The notes below the pieces were generated by a model, which was not told the DNA's origin, searched no databases, and saw nothing but the letters and a program-made list of their open reading frames with translations. Shown here in pieces: positions 10,836-20,900 of a DNA stretch of 64,000 nucleotides. Both the position numbers and the translations under genes were made by a program. The stretch comes from Nocardioides sp. B-3 (lineage in GTDB: Bacteria > Actinomycetota > Actinomycetes > Propionibacteriales > Nocardioidaceae), in assembly GCF_024703895.1 (NCBI RefSeq), contig NZ_CP087968.1, positions 310,001 through 374,000 of the forward strand. The letters are read 5' to 3'. Each line of letters starts with the position of its first letter. Positions within the stretch are counted from its first letter, which is position 1.

Positions 10836-11072
10836 ATGGTCGTCCGGGCCTACATCCTGATCCAGACCGACGTCGGCAAGGCCGCCGAGGTGGCCAAGGC
10901 CATTGCCCGGGTCAAGGGCGTCACGCTCGCCGAGGACGTCACCGGCCCCTACGACGTGATCGTTCGCGCCGAGGCCCGCAATGTCGACGAGCTCGGCAAG
11001 CTGGTCGTCTCCAAGGTGCAGAACCTCGACGGCATCACTCGCACGCTGACGTGCCCCGTCGTCCACATCTGA
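10836..11072 (+). CDS. Stand-alone AsnC/Lrp ligand-binding (RAM) protein
   Basis: 78 residues, [24 protein letters not shown] through [10 protein letters not shown]. This is a complete RAM (AsnC C-terminal) alpha-beta domain without any helix-turn-helix, a common small actinobacterial protein that forms oligomers and may bind amino acids. The ATG has GAGGAG upstream at 10823. The frame is intact. It diverges from thiL and is followed directly by a DUF3515 lipoprotein. Confidence 0.85.
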   Translation: MVVRAYILIQTDVGKAAEVAKAIARVKGVTLAEDVTGPYDVIVRAEARNVDELGKLVVSKVQNLDGITRTLTCPVVHI

Positions 11073-11092
11073 GCCTGACTCACCGACGCCCC

Positions 11093-11535
11093 GTGTCCCT
11101 GCGGACGCGGGGCGTTGCTGTGCTCTGCCTGCTGCTCGCCGCGGGTTGCTCCTCCGACCTGCCCTCGCTGTCGTCGGCGGATGCCGAGGCCTGCGCCGAG
11201 CTGACGGCCGCGCTTCCCGACCGGGTCGCCGGTGAGGACCTCACCGACGACACCGACCGCACCGCCGCCCGGGGTGGGATCGAGCTCACCTGCGGGGTCG
11301 GGTTGCCGTCGACGTACGACGACTTCGCCTCCTGCTCCGTCGTCGGGGACGTCGGCTGGTTCCTGCCCCCCGCGGAGCTCAAGGACCCGTCGTCCGACAT
11401 CACGGTCACGGCGCTGACCCACTCCCCCCGCGTGAGTGTGCTCATCCCGGCCGAGCATCGCGGCAGCGACGAGGTCCAGTCGCCATCGCCGAAGCGATCA
11501 CGAAGACGCTGGCCGAGACCGACCCCTGCCTGTAG
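11093..11535 (+). CDS. DUF3515-family lipoprotein
   Basis: A GTG start at 11093 gives VSLRTRGVAVLCLLLAAGCSS, a signal peptide ending in a lipobox (LAAGC), so the mature protein should be lipid-anchored. The body (CAELTAALPDRVAGEDL ... ELTCGVGLPSTYDDFASC ... WFLPP) fits the actinobacterial DUF3515 family, which is usually found next to ddl, as here. One base appears missing near 11481 (CCAGTCGCC for CCAGGTCGCC); repair gives AIAEAITKTLAETDPCL. Function unknown. Confidence 0.8.
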
Positions 11536-11571
11536 CCAACCGGCACGTGGCCGCTGGTTGAGCAGCGGCAG

Positions 11572-12689
11572 TCAGCGCAGGCCGGTGTCGCGATCGAGCG
11601 CGAGCGTGATCAGCCGGTCGACGAGCTCAGGGATAGCTCACGCCCGACTCGGCCCACATCTGCGGGAACATCGAGGTTGGCGTGAAGCCGGGCATCGTGT
11701 TCAGCTCGTTGATGATCAACGACTGGTCCGGCAGCACGAAGAAGTCGACGCGCGCCAGTCCCTCGCAGGACAGTGCGTCGAAGGCGCGCACGGCCGGGCG
11801 CCGCAGCTCCTGCTCAACCTCGGGCGGCAGGTCGGCCGGCAGATCGATCTCGGTGTCCCGGTCGGCGAGGTACTTCGCCTCGAAGTCGTAGAACTCGTGG
11901 TCGGCCCCGGTGCGCACCTCGGCCGGACGCGACGTCTCCGGATCGCCGTCGGAGGTGGCGAGCACGCCGCACTCCACCTCACGTCCGCCGACGACCGCCA
12001 CCTCGACGAGCACCTTGGCGTCGTACTGGAGAGCGAGCTCGATGGCCTCGGCGATCTCGCCGCGGTCGTGGATCTTGCTGATGCCGATGCTGGAACCGCC
12101 GCGGGCGGGCTTGGCGAAGGACGGGTAGTCGAGCGCCTCGATCCGCTCGATGACGGAGAGCTGGTCGGTCGCCCAGTCCCGGCGAGTGACGGTGATGCCG
12201 GGCGTGACCGGCAGACCGGCGGCCTCCAGCACGATCTTCATGTAGGCCTTGTCCATACCGACCGCGGAGGCGAGCACGCCGGAGCCGACGTAGCGGACGC
12301 CGGCCATCTCGAGCATGCCCTGCAGCGTGCCGTCCTCGCCCCGGGGACCGTGCAGCAGCGGGAAGACGACATCGACCGAGCCGAGGGTCTGCGGCACTCG
12401 GGCGGCCTCGGTGACGACGAGGTCGGTCGAGCCCGCGGCACCCAACAGGGCGACCATCGAGCGGCTGGCGTCGACCTCGGGCAGCGTCCGATCCGCTGAT
12501 CGCGAGTCGGCTGGCGTCATCGACCTCGAGCACCCAGCGCCCGTCCGTGGCGATGCCGACCGGCACCACGTCGTACTTCTCCCGATCGATCGCGGCCAGC
12601 ACGCTCCCGGCCGTGACGCAGGAGATGCCGTGTTCACTGGACCGACCGCCGAAGACGACTGCGACGCGAGGCTTCCGGGGCTCGTTCAT
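11572..12689 (-). CDS. ddl: D-alanine--D-alanine ligase
   Basis: Makes D-Ala-D-Ala for peptidoglycan. ATP-grasp enzyme with VAVVFGGRSSEHGIS at the N-terminus, VFPLLHGPRGEDGTLQG, the KPARGGSSIGISK loop and the C-terminal RVDFFVL...IINELNTMPGFTPTSMFP. Length is about 372 residues. Frameshifts lie near 12490 and near 11632; the latter is repaired by removing one C from TATCCCTGAG, giving SYPELVDRLITLALDRDTGLR. It is convergent with the DUF3515 gene; the 36 bases between the two stops hold an imperfect GC-rich hairpin. Confidence 0.92.
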
Positions 12690-12721
12690 TGGCCCGACCC
12701 TATCGGCCTACGCTGATCGAC

Positions 12722-13796
12722 ATGGCTCCAGACCCGTCCCTCTCCCCCGCCACGATCGCCGTCACGGCCGGCCGACCGACCCGTGAACCGGACGCGCCGC
12801 TCAACACGCCGATCACGATGGCCTCGACCTACGTCGCCGGCGGTGACCTCGAGTACGGCCGCTACGCCAACGCGACCCGGACCGCGCTGGAGGACGCGCT
12901 CGGCGCCCTCGAGGGCGGTCGCTGCCTGACCTTCGCGTCCGGCATGGCGGCGGTGACCACGGTTCTCGACCTCGTCGCCAACGGCGCCAAGGTCGTCGCT
13001 CCGCGGCACTCCTACAGCGGAACGATCCCGGCGCTGGCCGACCTCGAGTCGCGCGGCCGGATCCAAAGCCGAGCTCGTCGACATCACCGACACCGATGCC
13101 GTGGTCAAGGCCTGCGAGGACGCCGCCCCGGTCTGGCTGGAGTCCCCCACCAACCCCGCGCTCGAGCTGGCCGACATCGAGACGATCACCGCCGCCGCGC
13201 ACGAGGCCGGGGCGTATGTCGCCGTCGACAACACCTTCGCCACTCCCCTGCTGCAGACGCCGCTCGCGATGGGCGTCGACCTCGTCGTGCACTCCGCGAC
13301 GAAGTACCTCGCCGGGCACAGCGACGTCCTGCTCGGTGCGATCTGCACGACGGACGACGAGCTGTTCGCCGTGCTCAAGAACCGTCGCGACCTGATGGGC
13401 GCGATCCCCGGACCGTTCGAGGCCCGGCTGGTGCTCCGCGGCATGCGCACCCTCCACCTGCGGGTGGAGCGGTCACAGGCCAATGCGCAGGAGCTCGTAC
13501 GCCGCCCGGCGGACCACCCGGCGCTCGGCGAGGTCCGCTACCCCGGCTTCGGCGGCATCGTGTCGATCGTGCTCGCGCAGGGTGCGATCGCGGCCGACCT
13601 GCTCACCCACAAGACGAAGCTGTGGGTGCACGCCACGTCGCTCGGCGGCGTCGAGTCCACCTTCGAACGCCGCCGCCGCTGGAAGGCGGAGGCGCCGACC
13701 ATCCCCGAAGGACTCGTCCGGCTCTCCGTCGGCGTCGAGGACGTCGAGGACCTCTGGGACGACCTGCGCACCGCGCTCGACGGCTGCGTGGGCTGA
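12722..13796 (+). CDS. Cys/Met-metabolism PLP-dependent enzyme (cystathionine gamma-lyase/synthase type)
   Basis: Fold-type I PLP enzyme of trans-sulfuration. YGRYANATRTALEDALGALEGG, FASGMAAVTTVL, the aspartate block YVAVDNTFATPLLQ and the PLP-lysine motif SATKYLAGHSDVLLG are present, and the C-terminal WVHATSLGGVESTFERR is family-typical. Length about 358 residues. One frameshift near 13061 is cured by removing one C from ATCCAAAG, giving RIKAELVDITDTD. Lyase versus synthase cannot be decided from sequence alone. The gene is divergent from ddl and followed by an unusual repeat cluster. Confidence 0.85.
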
Positions 13797-13798
13797 CC

Positions 13799-13890
13799 GA
13801 GTCGGCGCAAACCAACGGCCGAGTCGGCGCAACTTGCGCCGACTCGCCGTGCAACTTGCGCCGACTCGGCATGCAACTTGCGCCGACTCG
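13799..13890. repeat. Inverted/direct repeat cluster, 22-bp period
   Basis: GAGTCGGCGCAA occurs at 13799 and 13821 on the plus strand. Its reverse complement, within GCAACTTGCGCCGACTCG, occurs at 13829, 13851 and 13873. All spacings are 22 bases. Copies at 13821-13845 form a 12-bp perfect dyad around a single base. The cluster fills the gap between the convergent PLP-enzyme and gpsA stops, so it may end transcription from both sides. Confidence 0.85.
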
Positions 13891-13891
13891 G

Positions 13892-14893
13892 CTACTCGGT
13901 CTCGCTCTTCGTGTCGCGCGAGATGAAGCTGTCCATCATCTCGAGGGCCGTCTGCCGGCCGTCGACGACCGCGTCGACGGCCTCGGCGATCGGCGCATCG
14001 ATGCCGGTGCGTTGGGCGAGGGCGAGCAGCGACTTGCAGGACTTGGCCCCCTCGGCGACCCGGTTGGTCGAGGCGTAGATCTCCTCGGTGGTCATCCCCT
14101 TGCCGAGGTTCTCGCCGAAGGTGCGGTTGCGCGAGAGCGGTGAGGAGCAGGTGGCCACGAGGTCGCCGAGGCCGGCGAGCCCCATCAGCGTCAGCGGGTT
14201 GGCGCCCTGCGCCATCGCGAGTCGGGCCGTCTCGGCGAGTCCACGCGTGATCAGCGAGGCGGTCGTGTTGTCACCGAAGCCGAGTCCCACCGCCATACCG
14301 ACGGCAAGGCCGACGACGTTCTTGTACGCGCCGCCGATCTCGCAGCCGAGCACGTCGGTCGAGGTGTAGGGCCGGAAGGCGGCGGTGTGGAAGGCCTTCT
14401 GCAGCTGCCGGGCGACGTCCTCGTCGGCGCACGCGACGACCGAGGCGGCAGGCTCGCGGCGGGCGATCTCCTTGGCGAGGTTGGGACCGCTGACGACCGC
14501 GATGCGCTCGGGACCGGCGCCGGTCACCTCGGCGATGACCTCGCTCATCCGCTTCAGCGATCCGAGCTCGACGCCCTTCATCAGGGACACCATGGTGGCC
14601 TTCTCGGGGATCATCGGCGCCCGTGTCGTGAGGTTCTCCCGCAGGCTCTGCGAAGGAACGGTGAGCACGACGATGTCGGCGTCGGCGGTGGCCTGCTCGG
14701 CGTCGGTGGTGGCCGTGACGGTGGGCGGCAGCTCGACGCCGGGGAGGTAGCCGGTGTTCTCCCGCTTGCCGTTGATCGCCTCCGCCACCTCCTCGCGACG
14801 GGCCCACAACGTGACGTCGTTGCCGGCATCTCCGAGGACGACGGAGAACGCCGTACCCCACGAACCGGCGCTGAAGACGGCGATCTTGGTCAT
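13892..14893 (-). CDS. gpsA: Glycerol-3-phosphate dehydrogenase [NAD(P)+]
   Basis: Supplies sn-glycerol 3-phosphate for phospholipids. It shows the Rossmann motif [42 protein letters not shown], the catalytic [17 protein letters not shown] lysine block, and [25 protein letters not shown]. 333 residues in a single intact frame. Its ATG overlaps the stop of the acyltransferase gene (ATGA), so the two phospholipid genes are coupled. Confidence 0.93.
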   Translation of the reverse strand: MTKIAVFSAGSWGTAFSVVLGDAGNDVTLWARREEVAEAINGKRENTGYLPGVELPPTVTATTDAEQATADADIVVLTVPSQSLRENLTTRAPMIPEKATMVSLMKGVELGSLKRMSEVIAEVTGAGPERIAVVSGPNLAKEIARREPAASVVACADEDVARQLQKAFHTAAFRPYTSTDVLGCEIGGAYKNVVGLAVGMAVGLGFGDNTTASLITRGLAETARLAMAQGANPLTLMGLAGLGDLVATCSSPLSRNRTFGENLGKGMTTEEIYASTNRVAEGAKSCKSLLALAQRTGIDAPIAEAVDAVVDGRQTALEMMDSFISRDTKSETE

Positions 14894-15650
14894 GGGCGAT
14901 CCTTCTTCTTGGTGGGGTTGCCGATCTCCCGGACGCCGGCCTTGCGGGGTCGAAGCGCTCGGCGGGTGCCTTCTCGCCGCGCAGCTCGGCGACGATGTCG
15001 GTGATGGCGGCCATGATGCGATCGGTGGTCTCGCTGACGACCTGCGGGGTCTGCGGCTGGGCGCGGAGATCGTCGATCGAGACCGGGTCACCGGCCTTCA
15101 TCGTGACCTTCTTGCGCGGGAACAGGTGAGGCCCGGACGCGTAGGGATACAGGACGTCCCGGACACCCCAGTGGCCGACCGGGATCACGGGCGCGCCCGT
15201 CGCCGTGGCGATCCGGGCGGCACCGGACTTGCCCTTCATCGGCCACAGGTCCGGATCGCGCGTCAGCGTGCCCTCGGGGTAGACGATGACGCACTCCCCG
15301 TCGTTCACGGCCCGGACTGCCGCGTCGTAGGCGCCGACGGCGTCCGCGGAGAGCCGTTCGACGGGGATCTGCTTGGCCCCCTTGAGCACGCTGCCGACGA
15401 ACCCGGTGCGGAACAGGGCCGACTTCGCGAGGTAGCGCGGGATCCGGCCGGCGTCGTGGACGAAGTAGGCGGTCAGCAGCGGATCGAGGTGGGACACGTG
15501 GTTGGGGACGACGATGCAGCCACCGGCCGCGGGGATCTTGTCCGCGTCGACCCACGTGTGCGACATCGCCGCCAGCATGGACGGCTTGATGGTGACGACA
15601 GCGAAGTTGACCGCCCAGCCGCTCTTGCCCTGAACTTTGCGAACCGACAC
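14890..15650 (-). CDS. plsC: 1-acyl-sn-glycerol-3-phosphate acyltransferase family protein
   Basis: PlsC/LPLAT enzyme of phosphatidate synthesis. It shows the catalytic [10 protein letters not shown] (HX4D), [13 protein letters not shown], and [25 protein letters not shown] with PVIPVGHWG. Start is GTG at 15650 with AGGAGG eight bases upstream. Near 14945 one C seems missing; repair gives [22 protein letters not shown], ending in the ATGA overlap with gpsA. Pairing with gpsA makes a glycerophospholipid operon. Confidence 0.88.
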
Positions 15651-15711
15651 GCACTTTCCTCCTGATCGACGTGAGCAGGTTACTCGTACGGATGCGAGGA
15701 TCGGGCCACAC

Positions 15712-16347
15712 ATGACTCCCCTGCCACCCACCAATTCGTTCGTCGTGATCGTGCCGGTCAAGCCGCCGGCGCGCGCCAAGTCGCGCCTCGACGCATTGCC
15801 GGCCGACAGACGTCGAGACCTCGCCGCCGCCTTCGCCGGGGACACGGTGGCCGCAGCCCGCCACACCCCACGGGTGGCCGCCGTCCTCGTCGTCACCGAC
15901 GACCACCTGTTCGCCGCGCAGCTGCGCGCGGATGGTTGCGAGGTCATCCCCGACGGGGTCTCCGACGACCTCAACGCGACGCTGCAGCAGGCCGCGGCTG
16001 AGACCGGTCGGCGCTGGCCCGATGCGGTGCCCGTCGCACTGTGTGCCGACCTGCCGTGCCTGTCCCGCGACGACCTCGCGGCCGCGCTCGACGAGGTCGA
16101 CGGGCCGTCCTTCGTGCGGGACGCTGCCGGCACCGGCACCACGATGTATGCCGCACCGCTCGCGTCCTTCGATCCGTCGTTCGGCCACAACTCGGCCGCC
16201 CTGCACGTGACCCACGGTGCCCGCGAGGTCCTCGCGCCAGCGCCGACGTTGCGCCTCGACGTCGACGACCCCGTCGACCCGGAGCACGCACTGGGGCTCG
16301 GCGTCGGCGAGCACACCGCGGGAGTGTGGCGGCGCCAGATGCAGTGA
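15712..16347 (+). CDS. cofC: 2-phospho-L-lactate guanylyltransferase (CofC)
   Basis: Coenzyme F420 pathway: activates phospholactate or phosphoenolpyruvate with GTP. Family features are VIVPVKPPARAKSRL at the N-terminus, VVTDD, IPDGVSDDLNATLQQA, CADLPCLSRDDL and the GTGTTMYAAPL region with GHNSAALH. 211 residues in an intact frame. The ATG at 15712 was chosen for size agreement; in-frame codons upstream exist. It is divergent from plsC. Supports an F420-producing actinobacterium and fits the PPOX-type protein at 62.6-63.0 kb. Confidence 0.88.
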   Translation: MTPLPPTNSFVVIVPVKPPARAKSRLDALPADRRRDLAAAFAGDTVAAARHTPRVAAVLVVTDDHLFAAQLRADGCEVIPDGVSDDLNATLQQAAAETGRRWPDAVPVALCADLPCLSRDDLAAALDEVDGPSFVRDAAGTGTTMYAAPLASFDPSFGHNSAALHVTHGAREVLAPAPTLRLDVDDPVDPEHALGLGVGEHTAGVWRRQMQ

Positions 16348-16389
16348 TGGCGGGCCACCCGGAGGTGACCCGCCATCAACGCTCGTCGA

Positions 16390-17078
16390 TCAGGCCTTCT
16401 TTGCTGCTGCCTTCTTGGCCGGGGCCTTCTTCGCAGCCGGAGCCTTCTTCGCGGCGGCAGGCGCCTTCTTGGCGGGGGCCTTCTTGGCGGCGGCCGTCGT
16501 CTTCGCCGGAGCCGCGGTCTTGGCGGGCGTGGCCTTCTTCGTGGCGGGCGCCTTCTTGGCCGGGGCCTTCTTGGCGGCGGCCGTCGTCTTGGCGGGAGCC
16601 GCCTTCTTCGCAGTCGTCTTCTTGGCCGGAGTCGCCTTCGTGGCGGCGGCCTTGGCGGGAGGCCGCCTTCTTGGCAGCCGGCGCCTTCTTGGACGGGGTC
16701 GCCTTCTTGGCAGCCGCGCCGGCAGCAGCCGTCGCCGCAGCCGCGACTGCACGCACCGACGGAGGCCCGGGCATGTTGGCGGCCGTCAGCTTGGGGAGCT
16801 TCTTGGCACCGGAGATGATGTTCTTCAGCTCCTGACCGGCCGTGAACTTGGGCACCGACTTCTTCTTCGACTTCATCCGCTCGCCGGTCTGCGGGTTGCG
16901 CACCCAGCGGGCGTTGCGCACGGTCTTCTCGAACGAGCCGAACCCGGTGATGGCGACCTTCTCGCCGCGAGCGACCTCACGCGTGATGGTGTCGAGCACC
17001 GAGTCCAGCGTGCGCGGCCTGCTTGCGGTTGCCCTCGTAGCGTGCAGCGAGTGCGTCGATGAGCTGTGTCTTGTTCAC
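16390..17078 (-). CDS. hupB: HU-family nucleoid protein with Lys/Ala/Pro-rich tail (HupB type)
   Basis: The N-terminal 90 residues are an HU fold: NKTQLIDALAARYEGNRKQA, ITREVARGEKVAITGFGSFEK, ARWVRNPQTGERMKSKKKSVPKF. The C-terminal half is a repetitive PAKK/AAKKAPAKKA tail typical of mycobacterial and nocardioform HupB, which adds non-specific DNA binding. Start is GTG at 17078 with GGGAAG upstream. Frameshifts are near 17020 and near 16660. About 228 residues. Confidence 0.88.
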
Positions 17079-17211
17079 TAGCTTCCCTTCCAATGAACCA
17101 TGGCACCGAGCCTGTGCCCGGCGTTCTGCTTGGCACGCTAGGCATTCGTGGCAGGGGTCACAATCACCACGGGGCGTTTTCGCGTGCTTTTCTTTGGAGG
17201 GAGAAGAGAGC

Positions 17212-17819
17212 TCAGACCTTTTGGGTAGCGGGTTTCCAGCTCGGTCGAGTGTTTTTCGTAGGCCGCGATGTCGGCGTCGTGACCCAGCGTGATGCCGACG
17301 TCGTCGAGGCCCTCGAGCAGGCGCCAGCGCGTGTAGTCGTCGATGTCGAAGGAGTCGACGATCGCGTCGGGACCCTCCCCGGCCTTGACGGTCCGGCTCT
17401 CCGGGTCGACCGTGACGGTCGCCCCGGGGAACTCGTCGAGGTAGTCCCAGATGCGCTGGACGACCTTCTCGTCGACCTGCGCGGCGACGAGTCCGGCCTT
17501 GCCGGAGTTGCCGCGGAAGATGTCGGCGAAGCGCGAGGAGATGACGGCCTTGAAACCGTAGTTCTGCAGCGCCCACACGGCGTGCTCACGCGACGAGCCG
17601 GTGCCGAAGTCGGGGCCGGCGACGAGGACGGTGGCGCCGGTGTACTCCGGCTTGTTGAGGACGAAGTCCGGGTCGTTGCGCCAGGGCGGCGAAGAGCCCG
17701 TCCTCGAACCCGTCGCGCGTGACGCGCTTGAGGTAGACGGCCGGGATGATCTGGTCGGTGTCGACGTTGCTGCGCTTGAGCGGCATCGCGACACCGGTGT
17801 GCGTGCTGAACTTCTCCAT
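17212..17819 (-). CDS. leuD: 3-isopropylmalate dehydratase small subunit
   Basis: Leucine synthesis. It shows [53 protein letters not shown] and [17 protein letters not shown], the swivel domain of aconitase-type isomerases. Frameshifts lie near 17690 and near 17250. With the second repaired, the product ends [12 protein letters not shown] at 17212; read without repair it would run to 17138 with an atypical tail. The start is three bases after the leuC stop. Confidence 0.9.
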
Positions 17820-17822
17820 GAC

Positions 17823-19237
17823 TCAGACCTCCGCGCTGACGAGGTCAGCAGGTGACGAGAGCGTGCCGCGCACAGCAGTGGCGGCAGCTACGGGGATGGA
17901 CACGAGGTGGGTGCGACCACCCTTGCCCTGACGACCTTCGAAGTTGCGGTTGGACGTCGAGGCGCTGCGCTCACCGACGGCCAGCTGGTCGGGGTTCATG
18001 CCCGGGCACATCGAGCACCCGGCGCCACGCCATTCGGCGCCGGCCTCGATGAAGACCTTGTCCGGGCCCTCTTCCATCGCCTGCAGGCGAACCCGGACCG
18101 AGCCCGGGACGACCGGGGAGCCGGGTGCCCTCGGCGACCTTGTGGCCCTCGATGATCTCGGCCGCGAGGCGCAGGTCCTCGATGCGGCCGTTGGTGCAGG
18201 AGCCGACGAACACCGTGTCGACGTGCACGTCGCGCATCGGCGTACCGGCCTCGAGGCCCATGTACTTCAGCGCGTTCTCGGCGGCGATCCGGTCGGACTC
18301 CTCCTCGAAGTCGGACGGGGTCGGCACGAGCCCGCCGAGCGGCACGCCCCGGCCGGGGTTGGTGCCCCGGGTGACGAACGGCGTCATCGTCGAGGCGTCG
18401 AGGACGATCTCCTCGTCGAACTGCGCGTCGGCGTCGGTGACCAGCGTCTTCCAGTGCTCGACGGCGGCGTCCCAGTCGGCGCCCTTCGGTGCCTCGGGCT
18501 TGCCCTCGATGTAGTCGAAGGTGGTCTGGTCGGGAGCGATCAGTCCGGCCTTCGCGCCCCACTCGATGCTCATGTTGCAGACCGTCATCCGTCCCTCCAT
18601 CGAGAGCTCCTCGATGGCCCGGCCGCGGTACTCCACGATGTAGCCCTGCCCGCCACCGGTGCCGGTGTGCGTGATCAGGGTCAGCACCATGTCCTTGGCG
18701 GTGACGCCGGCGGGCAGCGAGCCGTTGATGGTGACGGCCATCGTCTTCGGCTTGGCCTGCATCAGCGTCTGGGTCGCGAGCACGTGCTCGACCTCGGAGG
18801 TGCCGATGCCGAAGGCGATCGCGCCGAACGCGCCGTGCGTGCTCGTGTGGGAGTCACCGCACACGATCGTCATGCCGGGCTGCGTCAGGCCGAGCTGCGG
18901 GCCGACGACGTGCACGATGCCCTGCTCGACATCGCCGAGCGGGTGCAGGCGCACGCCGAACTCGGCACAGTTCTTGCGCAGCGTGTCGACCTGCGTCTTG
19001 GAGACCGGGTCGGCGATCGGCTGGTCCCAGTCGATCGTCGGGACGTTGTGGTCCTCGGTCGCCAGCGTCAGGTCGGGACGGCGGACCCGGCGGTCCGCGA
19101 GCCGCAGTCCGTCGAACGCCTGCGGCGAGGTCACCTCGTGGATCAGGTGGAGATCGATGTAGAGAAGGTCGGGCTCCCCGGGGGCACTACGAACGACGTG
19201 CTCGTCCCACACTTTCTCGGCCGTGGGTCTTGCCCAT
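17823..19237 (-). CDS. leuC: 3-isopropylmalate dehydratase large subunit
   Basis: Iron-sulfur isomerase subunit. Signatures are [47 protein letters not shown] and [11 protein letters not shown], which include the three cluster cysteines. Length about 470 residues. The start MGKT at 19237 has AGGAG upstream; a frameshift 15 bases later (one C too many) is cured to [16 protein letters not shown] second frameshift lies near 18120. Divergent from the IclR regulator. Confidence 0.92.
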
Positions 19238-19356
19238 GTCTTGCTCCTTCTCGCATAAGAGATTGGGGTGGTACGGCGCCGCGGGATCACCGGGGCGGCG
19301 GGTGGTCTCCGACACTACCGCTTGCATCCCATGATCTGAGACGGCAGTATTGCCAT
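19238..19356. promoter_or_regulatory. Divergent leuCD / iclR control region
   Basis: The 119 bases between the leuC and IclR starts must hold both promoters. Known IclR-type regulators divergent from leuCD (LtbR of Corynebacterium, NdgR of Streptomyces) bind here. I see an AT-richer stretch at 19325-19358 (ATGATCTGAG ... GGCAGTATTGCC) with the inverted pair GGCA-GTAT-TGCC at 19343-19354, a possible operator. Assignment is inference. Confidence 0.5.
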
Positions 19357-20078
19357 ATGGACAACTCTAGCGGAGTCGGCGTGCTCGACAAGGCCGCCCC
19401 GGTGCTCTCGGCCCTCGAGGCCGGACCTGCCACGCTCGCCGGTCTCGTCGCCGGCACGGGCCCGGCCCGACCCACCGCGCACCGGCTCGCCGTCGCGCTC
19501 GAGCACCACCGCCTCGTGGCCCGCGACATGCAGGGACGCTTCGTGCTCGGCCCCCGGCTCGCCGAGCTCTCCGCCGCCGCCGGCGAGGACCGCCTGCTTG
19601 CCGCCGCCGGCCCCGTGCTCGCCCGCCTGCGCGACATCACCGGTGAGTCCGCCCAGCTGTGGCGCCGCCGGGCGACCACCGCGTGTGCGTCGCCGCAGCC
19701 GAGCGACCCTCCGGCCTGCGCGACACCATCCCGATCGGTTCCCAGCTGACGATGCGCGCCGGGTCCGCCGCGCAGGTGCTCCCGGCCCGGGAGGACCCGG
19801 AGCGCATGCACCGAGGCCTCCTCAACGCCGCCTTCTCCGCCACTGCGCTGTCCGGCATCCGCCGCCGGGGCTGGGCCCAGTCGATCGGCGAGCGCGAGCA
19901 GGGCGTGGCCTCCGTGTCCGCGCCGGTGCGCTCCCCCGGCGGCAAGATCATCGCCGCCGTCTCGGTCTCCGGTCCGCTCGAGCGCCTCTCGCGCCAGCCC
20001 GGTCGCATGCACGCACCCGCCGTACTCGCTGCTGCCGACCGGCTGTCCGAGTCGCTGCGTCGCGCGGCCGCCGACTGA
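19357..20078 (+). CDS. IclR-family regulator (LtbR/NdgR-like)
   Basis: The N-terminal winged helix-turn-helix (VGVLDKAAPVLSALEAGPATLAGL ... RPTAHRLAVALEHHRLVARD) is followed by the IclR effector domain (GDHRVCVAAAERPSGLRDTIPIGSQLTMRAGSAAQVLPA, IRRRGWAQSIGEREQGVASVSAPV). About 240 residues. Near 19668 one G is missing (CGGGCG for CGGGGCG). Position divergent from leuCD is the conserved arrangement of LtbR/NdgR, which repress leuCD, so that role is likely here. Confidence 0.87.
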
Positions 20079-20131
20079 GCTGAGTAGGAGTGCGGTTGCC
20101 CTCCCGGGGAGCCGCGCGCCCCACTGGCGAC

Positions 20132-20409
20132 ATGAGCATCGTCGTCGCAGCACTGGTCCGCATCTGTGCGTACGCCGCAGCGTTGACCGGTTTCTACGCG
20201 GTCCTCGCCAACTTCACTCCCAAGGAGGGCGCCGCCAACCTCGGCGCCGGGCTCCCGGCCTTCGCCGCGATCGTCTCGCAAGCATGGGGGCCGTCGAGCT
20301 GATCGTCCACGACGCGTTCTCGATCCCCTTCACCGCCGCCCGGGTCCTGCTGCCGGCCGTGGTCGGGGCTGCGATCGGTCAGGCGCTTCGCCGATCCCAG
20401 CCCCGGTGA
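20132..20409 (+). CDS. Small membrane protein
   Basis: MSIVVAALVRICAYAAALTGFYAVLANF is a likely transmembrane segment, and a second hydrophobic stretch (FTAARVLLPAVVGAAIGQAL) follows after a frameshift near 20280. About 92 residues ending RRSQPR. I do not recognise the family. It follows the IclR gene by 53 bases in the same direction and converges with ogt. Confidence 0.55.
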
Positions 20410-20415
20410 GACGAG

Positions 20416-20899
20416 TCAGAACAGCGCGTCCTGCTCCAGCTCGAGCAGCGTCTGCTTGCGCTCGATGCCGCCCGCGTAGCCGGTCAGCGTCCCGTTGGCA
20501 CCGATCACCCGGTGGCACGGGATCACGATCGGGATCGGGTTGCGGCCGTTGGCCAGCCCGACTGCCCTGCTCGCCGCATTGGTCATGCCGAGGCGGTGCG
20601 CGACCTGTCCGTAGGACGCCGTGTCGCCGTACGGGATGAGGGTGAGCTGCTCCCACACCCGCTGCTGGAATGCTGACCCGTGTGGGGCGAGCGGGAGGTC
20701 GAACTCCTTGAGGTCGCGGGCGAAGTAGGCGGTCAGCTGGCGCACCGCCTCCGCCAGGGACCGGGTGGTCGTCGCTGCGGTCGCCGAGTGGCCGGCCGTC
20801 GGCGGGCTGCCTGAACGGGAAGAACTCGATGGCGCTGATCTTGTCGTCGCGCTCGATGATCCGCAGGTCGCCGATGGGTGAGGGCAACACGGTCCACAT
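20416..20899 (-). CDS. ogt: Methylated-DNA--protein-cysteine methyltransferase
   Basis: Suicide repair of O6-alkylguanine. The active-site motif IVIPCHRVIGANGTLTGYAGGIERKQTLLELE is intact, preceded by SAFQQRVWEQLTLIPYGDTASYGQVA. Start MWTVLPSPIGDLRI at 20899. One frameshift near 20757 is cured by removing one C from GTCCCTGGCG, giving DDHPVLAEAVRQLTAYF. It lies one base after the stop of the Ada-AlkA gene, forming a two-gene alkylation-damage operon. Confidence 0.92.
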
Positions 20900-20900
20900 G

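Noticed and set aside
16390..16760. Tandem repeat / mobile repeat in the 3' part of hupB
   Set aside because: The repetitive DNA encodes the PAKK-rich tail normal for actinobacterial HupB; it is a protein repeat, not a mobile element.
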